The notes below the pieces were generated by a model that did not search any database, was not told the DNA's origin, and was given only the letters and a program-made list of their open reading frames with translations. Made by a program: the position numbers and the translations under genes. Below are positions 10,805 to 19,786 of a stretch of DNA of 64,000 nt, in pieces (within the stretch, counting starts at the first letter, position 1; each line of letters starts with the position of its first letter). Source of the stretch: Orobanche coerulescens (lineage: Eukaryota > Streptophyta > Magnoliopsida > Lamiales > Orobanchaceae); NCBI GenBank assembly GCA_033398695.1, contig JAWKAU010000212.1:62001-126000 (forward strand), in the 5' to 3' direction.

Positions 10805-10819
10805 GTACATAAGGATCTA

Positions 10820-11215
10820 AGAGCACTCACAGCAGAAGCCCTATAATCAATCCTAACCCTAAACTGAGCTAAAACAACAAAAACTCAATCAGAAATCGAA
10901 TTCAGCAGATCACCTAAATTAAAGAGGGCCCACTTAAAATTTTAACACTCCTATTTCTTTCCTCAAATTTACACCAACTTGTTTCTCTCTCCTATTTTTT
11001 CACCAATCAATCCTCTCTTTCTCTCCCCTCCTTTATACTAACTATTTCTATTAAATATATATTTATATGTATATTTTAATATTATAAATATAAGATGGGA
11101 GAATTTGATGTATATATTTATAAAGTAGGGGATTGAAATATTTTAGGGGATATTTTAGTTGTGAATTTAGTGGAGATTTTTTAGGATAAATGTTGGGACT
11201 ATTATAAGAGCACTC
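10820..11215. repeat. Possible MITE bounded by AAGAGCACTCAC repeats
   Basis: AAGAGCACTCACAGCAG near 10820 and AAGAGCACTCACAACAC near 11203 are direct copies of a terminus seen in plant hAT-like MITEs. Between them the sequence is AT-rich and non-coding. I could not find convincing inverted ends or a target duplication, so the borders are tentative. Confidence 0.35.
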
Positions 11216-11227
11216 ACAACACAACTC

Positions 11228-11860
11228 GTACCAATATGGGATATCATAACAATCCATCCCCCTTTCAAACCGGGTGTCCATGGATGACACACTCTGGGTG
11301 GCAACCCATAAAGGCCCAATCAGGTGGCAACCCCCTTGGGCCCCCATTCGGGGTGGAACACCTAGGCCCACCATCAGGTAACCCCTTTCCGCCGTCTGCC
11401 TGTTCCAAAGGGAGATTTCAACATGAAACGGGAATCCGATAGGTCGGACCAAATCGTTAGGTTTATGCTATGGAGCCCTAACTTAACACAAAACCATGGT
11501 GAAAGTTAAAGGGTTGACTTCCACTTATATACCCTTCCACACTTCCATGTGGAATCAGTGAGATATCGTAACAATTCATCCCCTTTTCAAATTGGACGTC
11601 CACGGACAGCACATTCCGGATGGCAACCCATGTCAAAGCCCATTTATCGGGTGGCAACCCTCTTGGGCCCACATGTGGGGTGGAAATCCTGGTCCTAAAA
11701 TCGGGTAGTCCCTTACCGCAGCCCGAATCCGGCCGGTCGGATCAAATTGTTAGGCATATAAGTTAGGGAGCCCTAACTTAACCTAAAACCATGGTCAAAG
11801 ATAAAGGGTTGACTCCTACTTATATACCCTTCCACACTTTCATGAGAAATCGATGGGGGA
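11228..11860. repeat. Tandem pair of about 320-bp LTR-like repeats
   Basis: Two diverged copies (about 11228-11547 and 11563-11860) each carry GATATC...AACAATTCATCCCC, several GGTGGCAACCC blocks, CATGGTCAAAG or a close form, and CTTATATACCCTTCCACACT, which could be a TATA box. They resemble part of a plant LTR, but I see no clear TG...CA ends or protein. They lie in the large intron between the exons at 10662 and 14571. Confidence 0.5.
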
Positions 11861-11865
11861 TATAG

Positions 11866-12411
11866 CATGGTTGTTACATCGGTAAGTCGAGTCGAGTAGA
11901 CGAAGGTCCGGCATGGCGAGTCGTAGCTAGTCCTAAACTAGTCGACTAATTATAAATAATAAATAATAAATATTATATTAAATATAATATATATGTAAAC
12001 ACTGATTGTATAATATATATATATATATATATTGATTTTATAATTTATATGATTTATTAACAACATATAATTTGCTATACCTATACTTATAACTATAATA
12101 TATAATATATATCTATACAGCAAAACAGCTTTAGCAATTAGGTTCAGATAACAAAGAAAGAAAGAATTAGGTATATACAACGGAGATTCAGCAAGAAAGA
12201 AAGATTGACTGAAAGAAAACGGCTTCAGCAAGAAAGAGGAAAGAGACTAGAAGAAAGAGTCGGACCCAAGTCGCCGCCCAGTCGGACCCAAGTCGTCGAC
12301 TAGGCGACTCATCTTTCCAGACGGGCTACATACTTACATCATTCGATTCGGAGTCACACGACGACTGTCCTGCACCGCCTGGTCGACGAGTCGAGCGCCG
12401 TAACAACCATG
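11866..12411. mobile_element. Non-autonomous hAT-like element (CATGGTTGTTAC ends)
   Basis: Inverted ends CATGGTTGTTACATCG (left) and CCGTAACAACCATG (right), flanked by GGATATAG (11858-11865) and GGATCTAG (12412-12419), an 8-bp duplication with one mismatch. Near both ends are CG-rich GTCGACTAG-type motifs shared with the elements at 17056 and 53742. No coding sequence. Confidence 0.85.
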
Positions 12412-12425
12412 GGATCTAGTAACAA

Positions 12426-13409
12426 CAACGTTCTAAAAATCGGCCTAGGCGGCCGCCTAGAAGGTCGACCTCCGCCCCGACTACCCCATAGTCGGTTCCG
12501 CCAGGCGGGTAGGAGGCTCTAGGCGGATGAGGCGGGTCCAGGCGGGCTAGGCGGGTCTAGTGGGTCTAGGCGGAGCGGGTGAGGTCTCAGATCGGGTCGC
12601 ATCTGGCTGGATCGGGTCGCCCATGGTCTGTTTGTAATATTTCTTTCTTTTAGAGGACGTTTCTGTCATCTGCCTTGACTAACCTAAAGAAGCAGATCGA
12701 TCGGGCCACTTTCATTCTCCTTCGTCTCTCATACCTCAAGCTTGCCGCTTGCGTCGCTGCTGATATTTGAGTTTGACAGAGACGTCGCTTCTCTTTGACT
12801 GCAAGGTAGGAGGCTTCTTTCTCTTTCGTAAATTTTCACAGGCCGGCGCTTCTCTTTGCCTAAATTTAGGTTTTTTTTTTTTTTTTTTTTTTAAAATTCT
12901 GATGTGAGTACTGTTAATACTGTACTAATTTAAAATATATTAATTAAACTGATATCATTTAATTAAAACTTGAATTATTATTTATTAAATTTCAGTATAA
13001 TTAAATTTAACTTATTTTAAGTTTATTAAATTCAGTTTTGTATTGGAGGAAGGATATGGAGATGAGGAAGAGATGGAGTTTTGAATTGTTTTTCTCAAGA
13101 CTTTTGCATTAATGTTAATGTGCTTTGTTTTTGCTTTGCTTTTATTGATAGAGTTGAATGCTTTGTTTTTACTTGGTATTTTCAATAATAAAAAACGAGA
13201 ATTTTTATTATGCATAATAAAAATTCCTCTCCAAAAGAATTTTTAAAAGAATATTATTGTGCATTTTGTATGCATATATAAAAATAAATAAAATATAAAA
13301 TATAAAAAAAAAACGCCTAGCGCCTAGCCGCCTAGGCGCCGCCTCCAAGGCCTAGGCGCTAGAAGGTCCCCGTCCGCCCGCCTACCGCCTAGCGCCTTTT
13401 AGAACATTG
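12426..13409. mobile_element. Non-autonomous hAT-like element (CTAGGCGG family)
   Basis: Inverted ends CAACGTTCTAAAA and TTTTAGAACATTG, flanked by AGTAACAA (12418-12425) and AGTAACAG (13410-13417), 7 of 8 matching. Both ends are packed with CCTAGGCG repeats, while the centre is AT-rich with a T run at 12871-12892. It lies 14 bases from the previous hAT element; their target sites overlap by two bases. No transposase. Confidence 0.85.
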
Positions 13410-14149
13410 AGTAACAGAGTGTTAGGATACTTAGCATGTTCATTTAGCTGATAAATGGGATCAGAGCAGCTTAGGTTTAGTGAGCTACAGATTATTAGAT
13501 CTTGGACTTCGTTGTTACAGTGCCTTGCCAGATGATTCTGGGGAATGTAGAGAGAGAATTTGAAAATTAGAAAAAGTAGGCCCATCCCATTGCATATTTC
13601 TCTGCCCAGTTGAAGAATGCTTGTGGATTCTTAAGTAGTGATGAATGTGACTTCTGGTTGTCAATCAGTGCGCTAGATGAATGTCTAGGTTCTCGTAGCT
13701 ACGAATGAACACAACCCAAGAACGAGTTTTATGTAACTTGAAATTGAAGGCACAAGCATTCATGGTTAGGCTCAAGCTCGTTTATAGTCCTAGTCCAAGG
13801 TAAAGGAAGATTTTAGATATCATCGTTCATGAATATATATCATTGAACATGTGATCAACTTAATATCAAAATGTCTATGTATGAGCAGGTGAGATTCTGC
13901 AGTTCTCTCTGTCTTATAATTGGGGGCAAATGAGCAGTTACTTGTCAATTGTATTTATAGAATTACTATATATCTAGTAGGAGTAATATAAGTTCCATTC
14001 GGTGGTCAATTGTTGGTATGGAGGGTGTTTTCTTGAGCTTAATTAAAAGACCTTAAACTTTTGTTTTATGGGAGCTTAAGATCGTTTTTAAAATAAATGC
14101 CAAACTCTTTTAGAGCGCTTATAAGCTCTTCCAACATGGCAATTTATAT

Positions 14150-14295
14150 CGTGGACCGAGTTCATGATGCATCATGCACTGGTTATAAATATATAAGAGA
14201 GAAATTAGTAAATGACAGCAAACCCTGTTCAATCCATCCCGCATACCCTGTATATTGCTTTTGGGTCCATATTGCATCATGAACTCGGGTTTATA
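14150..14295. repeat. Short foldback repeat (MITE-like)
   Basis: CCGAGTTCATGATGCA on the left is repeated as its perfect complement, TGCATCATGAACTCGG, about 110 bases further on, so the segment can fold into a hairpin. No clear target duplication was found. It lies in the intron of copy A. Confidence 0.5.
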
Positions 14296-14570
14296 ATATA
14301 AAAAACTCCTTCCAAACACTGACAGGTTTAATGTCAGGGCTTAAAAGCTGGACATCCTCAGAGGTGGTGGCCAAATCTTTCCTACGGTTGCATTTCATAA
14401 TGTTGGAGTACCGATGGAAGATGAGGACATGGTTATTGGACAACTAAAAATGGAAATGGGGCTTTCAGTTCTTGATAAGACGAATAGTAGTGTGGATCAT
14501 ATGACTTATTTTGCTCCTTGATCTTTTCCATTATTATCTCATCATTAGTTTTGTGTTTCTTAATTTTCAG

Positions 14571-14737
14571 CCGTTCGGAACACCGGCTGCTGTTGCGCTC
14601 TGATAATGCTGACAGCCGTCTCACACCACTGGGACGTGAAATTGGTTTGATAGATGATGCGCGTTGGAAAACCTATCAGGACAAACAAGCACGAATTTCC
14701 GAAGAGAAAATCCGACTCAAGACAGTCAGGGTCTCAG
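14571..14737 (+). CDS. mnmG: mnmG copy A exon: [17 protein letters not shown] segment
   Basis: 167 bases, acceptor ATTTTCAG, donor GTTGTT at 14738. It encodes [20 protein letters not shown], then [19 protein letters not shown] and RLKTVRVS. Together with the previous exon it forms EPYRMLTSRSEHRL. It leaves phase 1. Confidence 0.93.
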
Positions 14738-15097
14738 GTTGTTCTTTCTGGTCTTGTAAAACTCAGCTGGTTTTTGTATTGTCATTCTTTCATTAATCAT
14801 CATTTTGGGGTACACAGTTGAACTTTCAGATGGTTATTTGGTTAGTTTGAAGGGTAAAAATTAATTTGAACTTGTAAAATACATAGAATTATTTGTCCCT
14901 TTTATTCTCTGATATTTTTTCTATTTAGCTGTACACTTCAGCTGCATGAGTAGAATTGTATAGCTGGTATAGTAGTATGTCATAAATTCTTAATGTAGAT
15001 GTTGGATATCGATGAAGTGAGAGCACAAGAGGAGTAAAAGATAGAGAAAATAATTAGTGTTATGTATGTCTTGGAAAAAATTATATATCGTGCATCA

Positions 15098-15100
<3 letters not shown>

Positions 15101-15134
<34 letters not shown>
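15101..15134. repeat. TA dinucleotide microsatellite
   Basis: An uninterrupted run of AT repeats in the intron between the exons at 14571 and 15448. No other feature is linked to it. Confidence 0.9.
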
Positions 15135-15138
<4 letters not shown>

Positions 15139-15447
15139 CATTTTAGGTAAATTAAGGAGCCTCATGAAATCTGATTACACAAACTCAGATTTATCTATGT
15201 GTGTTATTTGCTCATCTAATATATGCACTACTGCTGGTTTCGAAATTTATTTGTGGAAAGGACTTGGCATATATGGAGATGTCTGGCACCTCATGCTAGG
15301 TGGAACAACTTGTAAGATATTTAGAATTACCTGTTTATGTCAGCAAAGTGGCTGCTCGTTGAATAATATGGCATACACTATTATGCATTTCGAACTCATA
15401 AAAAGCTTCACAACCTAAAACTAAGTGATGCTTTTCTTTGCTTTCAG

Positions 15448-15663
15448 GAGGAGATCTATCTGCTGAAGTTAGTGAGGTTTCTCGCCAGCCAGTGAAGGGA
15501 TCTTCTACGTTAGAAAGCCTCCTTAAGAAGCCACATGTGCACTACAAAATATTTGACAGGCATGGATATGGGAACTCGTTACTGTCTAGGTTGGACAAAG
15601 GATGCGTGGAGATAGACATCAAGTATGAGGGCTTTATTGTACGTCAGCAGAACCAACCGGGAG
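15448..15663 (+). CDS. mnmG: mnmG copy A exon: [13 protein letters not shown] segment, 3' end irregular
   Basis: Acceptor TTTCAG, donor GTAGGT at 15664. It encodes [20 protein letters not shown], then [16 protein letters not shown] and [17 protein letters not shown]. The last bases (CCGGGAG) end two bases short of the phase needed to join [10 protein letters not shown] at 16781. That matches the loss of bases in a CTG/CAG-type run, the same kind of change that separates copies A and B in the retrotransposon segment. Confidence 0.88.
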
Positions 15664-15860
15664 GTAGGTATTATTAGCATCAAGTGTGGGGCTTCCATGT
15701 AAAACTTGATATTTCATGATATATTGTTGTAGTATTTCAAGTAGCATGTTTTGTTTTTTTCTTTCTTTTTTCTTTTTGCAGATTTCGTGATCTGTCGTTA
15801 TGGACCATGTGTTTCTTGGCTCTGCTTACATATCCGAACCAAGAATATATATTTTGGTTT

Positions 15861-16724
15861 GGCTTAAATACACTTTTGGTCCCCTAAGTATGACCAATTC
15901 ACGATTTTGATCCCAAGTTTTAATTTCACGAATTTGATCCCCCAAGTTTCCCAATTTGTAAAATCAGGGTCCCCACTAATCTGATCAAAATCAAGTCTGA
16001 CATGTCGCCACAATCTACGTGGCTGCCACGCCGGCATGCCAAAGTGGCTTTTTATATTAAAAATTGTTTTTTATTTTACAATTTAGTTAATATATAGTTA
16101 TATAATATTTATGAAATTAAAAATAAAAAACACTTAAAGCTAAACATAAAACAAATCCCACGAACAGAGAGAGACTTCTCATCTTCGTTGTTGGTTCAGT
16201 GAGAACCCTAATCCCAAAACCTCCTCCTTCTTTCTTCCTTCTTTTGAATAAAGAACATTTCGGAAGAGCGGCGTTCGATCAGGGTTCAACCGTCCTCGTT
16301 CGTTGTCGTCGCCGTCGCTGTCTGATGCTCTCTGCTCTCTCAGCGAAGATCAAACGAAGAAGATGAAGAAACTCTAGTCTCTCTCTCTCTCTGCTCCCTT
16401 TCGTGTTATACAGTTATATTTTAAGTGTTTTTTATTTAATTTCCAATTTCTTAAATTATTATATTATATAAATATGTTAACTAAATTGTACAATAAAAAA
16501 CAATTTTTAATATAAAAGCCACTTTGGCATGCCAGCGTGGCCACGTAGATTAAGTGGTGACAATTAACGTGGCGACAGGTCAGACTTATTAATTTTGACC
16601 AGATTAGTGGGGATCCTAATTTTACAAATTGGCAAATTTGGGGGATCAAATTCGTGAAATTAAAACTTGGGCGATCAAAATCGTGAGTTGGTCATACTTG
16701 GGGGACCAAAAGTATATTTAACCC
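15861..16724. mobile_element. Mutator-like MITE with long inverted ends and 9-bp target duplication
   Basis: TTTTGGTTT stands directly on both sides (15852-15860 and 16725-16733), a perfect 9-bp duplication typical of Mutator. The ends are inverted over roughly 200 bases, starting GGCTTAAATACACTTTTGG and ending CCAAAAGTATATTTAACCC. The centre (about 16140-16390) looks like a plant gene leader: GAGAACCCTAATCCC, CT-rich runs and a CGTCGTCG run. It could be a captured gene fragment (Pack-MULE). No long frame. Confidence 0.9.
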
Positions 16725-16780
16725 TTTTGGTTTTGACTGATTGGTTACTCTTATGCTTATGACCTTGTTTTAATTTGTAG

Positions 16781-16873
16781 ATGGTTTATCAACAACACAG
16801 AAGACTTCCAAATGACCTTGATTATTATGCTATAAAAACTCTGTCGCTTGAAGCACGTGAGAAATTGTCAAAG
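16781..16873 (+). CDS. mnmG: mnmG copy A exon: [18 protein letters not shown] segment
   Basis: 93 bases, acceptor ATTTGTAG, donor GTACTT at 16874. It encodes [20 protein letters not shown] and then [11 protein letters not shown], the C-terminal helical domain of MnmG that contacts MnmE. In frame at both ends. Confidence 0.92.
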
Positions 16874-17055
16874 GTACTTTGCCTAATTCTATTAACATCA
16901 CGCCATTTGTTTTTATGCAAATCTATACACAATGCTCCAATTAGAAAAACATCTGTCACAATGATCCTAGCAGGAGATGATGGAATTGTAATCCTTCTTT
17001 TCTTATCCAATACTATGTTAATGTTGCACCACTGCTGGGATTCGCTCGTATTCAC

Positions 17056-17560
17056 CATGCTTATCAAGTCATCGACTTGTCGATGATTAGTCGTCCACTC
17101 GTTTTTTGTAAGAATTCATCCACCGACTTATTGATTACAGACGGTAAATTGTTTTTACCCGAAACCTGACCCCTAAAAACTGGATTTTTACCCAAACCCG
17201 ACAGAACCGAATCTGAATAAGAAGGATTAAAGCATATTAAAAGTTGCACATTTTTCCATCTCATTGTTCCCCAATTAGGTCTCCTTGTTCGTATCAGATG
17301 TTTTTGTTTGCTAGTCTACAACATTATCAGATGTTTTTGTGACTGTGATCTATTATGGATATTTGTTGGATTTGAAACTTATATTCTATTCTTTTGATGG
17401 AAACTATGAAATTGTTGTGTTTAGTTATATTATATACCAAATCTAATAATGTATGTATATGAATTTCTTGTCCACTTGACACGACCAGTCGGACGACTTG
17501 TCGACTTATTGTCGTGACAGTAGATAAGACTTGGCTCGAATTGCCATCGTGATAATCATG
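17056..17560. mobile_element. Non-autonomous hAT-like element (CATG.TTATCA ends)
   Basis: Flanked by a perfect 8-bp duplication, GTATTCAC (17048-17055 and 17561-17568). Inverted ends are CATGCTTATCAAG and CATCGTGATAATCATG. Near both ends are CGACTTGTCGA-type motifs, so it belongs with the elements at 11866 and 53742. No coding sequence. Confidence 0.9.
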
Positions 17561-17688
17561 GTATTCACTGTCTTAATTCTGCAAGTGATTTCTGCTGAAT
17601 ATCGAGTATTCTAAATATGGAGGGCATATTTTTGAACCATCTAATGACGGATGACTTATTAATCAGTTGTTGAATCCGGTTTCTGCAG

Positions 17689-17895
17689 GTCAGGCCACAG
17701 ACGATTGGGCAAGCAAGTAGAGTAGGTGGAGTTAACCCTGCTGATATTACAGCACTCCTTATCATCCTAGAATCGAACAGGAGGAAAGCCTCCCAGGAAC
17801 TTGGACGGCACCAAATGCCAACCACCTCGACAGGTCGGGCAGATGACGGATGGGAAGTGTTGGAAAATCCTCTTGAAGAGGTGATCAACTGTTAA
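17689..17895 (+). CDS. mnmG: mnmG copy A terminal exon and stop
   Basis: Acceptor TTCTGCAG. It encodes VRPQTIGQASRVGGVNPADI, then TALLIILESNRRKASQELG, and a tail ending NPLEEVINC with TAA at 17893. IGQASR.GGV.PADI is the conserved C-terminal MnmG motif. The 40-residue tail after it is specific to plants or to this species. Confidence 0.93.
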   Translation, partial: VRPQTIGQASRVGGVNPADITALLIILESNRRKASQELGRHQMPTTSTGRADDGWEVLENPLEEVINC

Positions 17896-18473
17896 ATTGC
17901 TTAAAGGTCCTGTTTCCGGTTCTTGAATCTGGTAATACACAATCTAGAATGTTTAGATTGACGATCGTGTTATTAATAGAAAGCAATAGCTAAAATTTGA
18001 AGCAAGAACCATAATCCATTACCTTTTATTTTAAACTATGAAGCGCAGACAAGGACACAAGACACGCACAGAAAGTGTGACAAGGGAATTTCGAAAAGTA
18101 TAGGGCACTGACATGGTTATATACTCCAAAATGATTATAAATATATAATATGAAGTCTAAATGTATATTAAAAGTTCATAACAAAAAATAATAGCTCACA
18201 AAAATAAAAAATAAGTTAAATAAAAGTATCTAAGAAAATCGAAACAAAATAATGGCACTTAAAAAAAAGAATAAAAACTTAGTACGTTCAGCAAGGAATA
18301 CGGTCTCCAAACTTGATTTAGTTTAGTGTTATTAATAATTTTTTAAGGAGTTAAAGGTTCTCCAAAGGTTTTAAACGTGTCAACCAAGTGTTGGAGTGTC
18401 TACGAGTGTCTTGTTAGGAAAACATGTGGGACACTTTCTCAACTTGCACATGTCCGCGACTTGGATATAGAAA
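17896..18473. other. 3' flank of mnmG copy A
   Basis: AT-rich sequence downstream of the stop, probably holding the 3' untranslated region and polyadenylation signals (several AATAAA-like strings near 18100-18250). No coding sequence seen. Confidence 0.4.
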
Positions 18474-18475
18474 TA

Positions 18476-18757
18476 CTCACCCCATCCCTTAATATTAGTC
18501 ATGTTTCAAAATTATATTAATATTAAGAAAATTTAATGACAATGAACTAATTCTATATTTACCCTTATTAATGATATTAATTTAATAAACTAGTTATATC
18601 AATTAATGTACTAGTATATGTTGAAGTTGAAGAGTCCAAAATAAATTAAGGGTATTCTTGGAATTTTTTTTACAAATTTGAATGAAATTAGAAAATGACA
18701 TGTATTATGAGACAAATTTTATTTCCAAACAGGATTAGTATTAAGGGACGGAGGGAG
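18476..18757. mobile_element. Stowaway-type MITE
   Basis: Left end CTCACCCCATCCCTTAATA and right end TATTAAGGGACGGAGGGAG are inverted copies of the CTCCCTCCGTCCC terminus of plant Stowaway elements. TA stands at both borders (18474-18475, 18758-18759). 282 bases, no coding sequence. Confidence 0.85.
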
Positions 18758-18993
18758 TACTATTTTGAATACTATTTTGAGTATGTATAGTGAATTTGAG
18801 TCCTTAATAGTAGAGTCATGAAACCATTTTCTGAAATCTTTGCTCAAATCCGAATAGTTCAATTTGAATGCACTCTTAAAAAATAGAATCACACATAGAG
18901 GAACATATTGAGAAAATCGAGCTCCAAAAAAATAGGGATTGTAATATACTCCGTCAAACAACGCATGTGAGGATTCACAAGTCATTATTTAAA

Positions 18994-19751
18994 GCCTACT
19001 GTCCTCGTTAGCGTACGCAAGCTAACATGATTAGCGTGCGCTAATGTTAGGAATTAGCGTGCGTTAACGTTGAATTAGCGTACGCTACCTGGTCCAGTGC
19101 CGAAATACTGACCTTACTGCCCAGCCCGCTGAAATCGTTAGCGCACGCTACTAACTTCAAGTTAGCGTACGCTAATCGCTTAGCACTAGCGCGCGCAAGG
19201 AAAACAGGAGTAGCGTGCGCTATTCGGGCAGCAGTCCAATACTGCTCAGTACACTACTGCCGACAGCACAAAAAGAAGTCGAAATGCGAAGCAAGACCAG
19301 AATCCAGAAATACGAACATGGAATATTCAAGACGACAGAGTTGAGCGCTGAAAGAAAATACAACTCCGATCACCGGAGAGCCCGTAATACGGTAAGGAAA
19401 ATGAAATTCCCCTAAACTTATGGGAAATTACAAAAATGGCCTAATTGCCCGAAAATCACGATACGACGTCGGATTAACAAACCGAAAGTTTCAACACGAC
19501 CAACTCAACCATACAAACTTATGCAAATCAAGAAACAACGAAAACGAACGAGTTTTACGAGAATCGAACGTACATGCGACAAGATATAATTCAAGATGAA
19601 ATTATGCAAAAACATCCTCGAAACTTGTCCAAACGGAAAATCTTCAAGAACAAAATAGGTTCAGAATTTCAAAACAGTAACAAGCGAGTCGTCCGAAACG
19701 AACATACACCAAAAATAGAAATTACCAAAAATAGAAGGTACGAATATTACA
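18994..19751 (-). repeat. Tekay-type retrotransposon: truncated 3' LTR
   Basis: This matches 26137-26891 closely over its whole length and ends in the same CGAATATTACA. Only about 758 of 2243 LTR bases remain; the outer part is lost at 18994, so no target duplication can be read. It is rich in TTAGCGTACGC-type palindromes. Confidence 0.9.
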
Positions 19752-19763
19752 TTCTCTCCCCCT
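19752..19763 (-). other. Polypurine tract of the Tekay-type element
   Basis: On the minus strand AGGGGGAGAGAA lies directly before the 3' LTR. This is the expected place and composition for the primer of plus-strand DNA synthesis. Confidence 0.8.
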
Positions 19764-19786
19764 AAAAATAAGTTTCGTCCCGAAAC

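Larger units (their letters stand above)
6142..17895 (+). pseudogene. mnmG: Organellar tRNA-modifying FAD enzyme MnmG/GidA homologue, copy A (frame broken as written)
   Basis: MnmG (GidA; MTO1 in eukaryotes) works with the GTPase MnmE to add a carboxymethylaminomethyl-type group at C5 of wobble U34 in tRNAs. The plant protein is nucleus-encoded and is expected in mitochondria and/or plastids. Eleven exons can be laid end to end from [20 protein letters not shown] to the C-terminal ...NPLEEVINC and a TAA stop. Signature motifs are [26 protein letters not shown] and EPYRMLTSRSEHRL. The exon with the N-terminal FAD motif must lie left of the window. Introns are inflated by transposons. Two exons do not keep frame: the one at 10342 (a T run two bases short or one long) and the one at 15448 (its 3' end two bases short). 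With no shared breaks between the copies, these could be sequencing errors rather than true decay. Confidence 0.9.

Noticed and set aside
11063..11452. 129-codon minus-strand open frame
   Set aside because: It crosses the border of two repeats (MITE-like and LTR-like) and shows no domain.
12871..12892. Long T run as a polyadenylation or retroposon tail
   Set aside because: It lies in the middle of a bounded hAT-like element and has no retroposon body or target duplication of its own.
6142..17895. MnmG as a recent bacterial or organellar transfer
   Set aside because: It has many spliceosomal introns and plant-like exon borders; nucleus-encoded MnmG is normal in plants.
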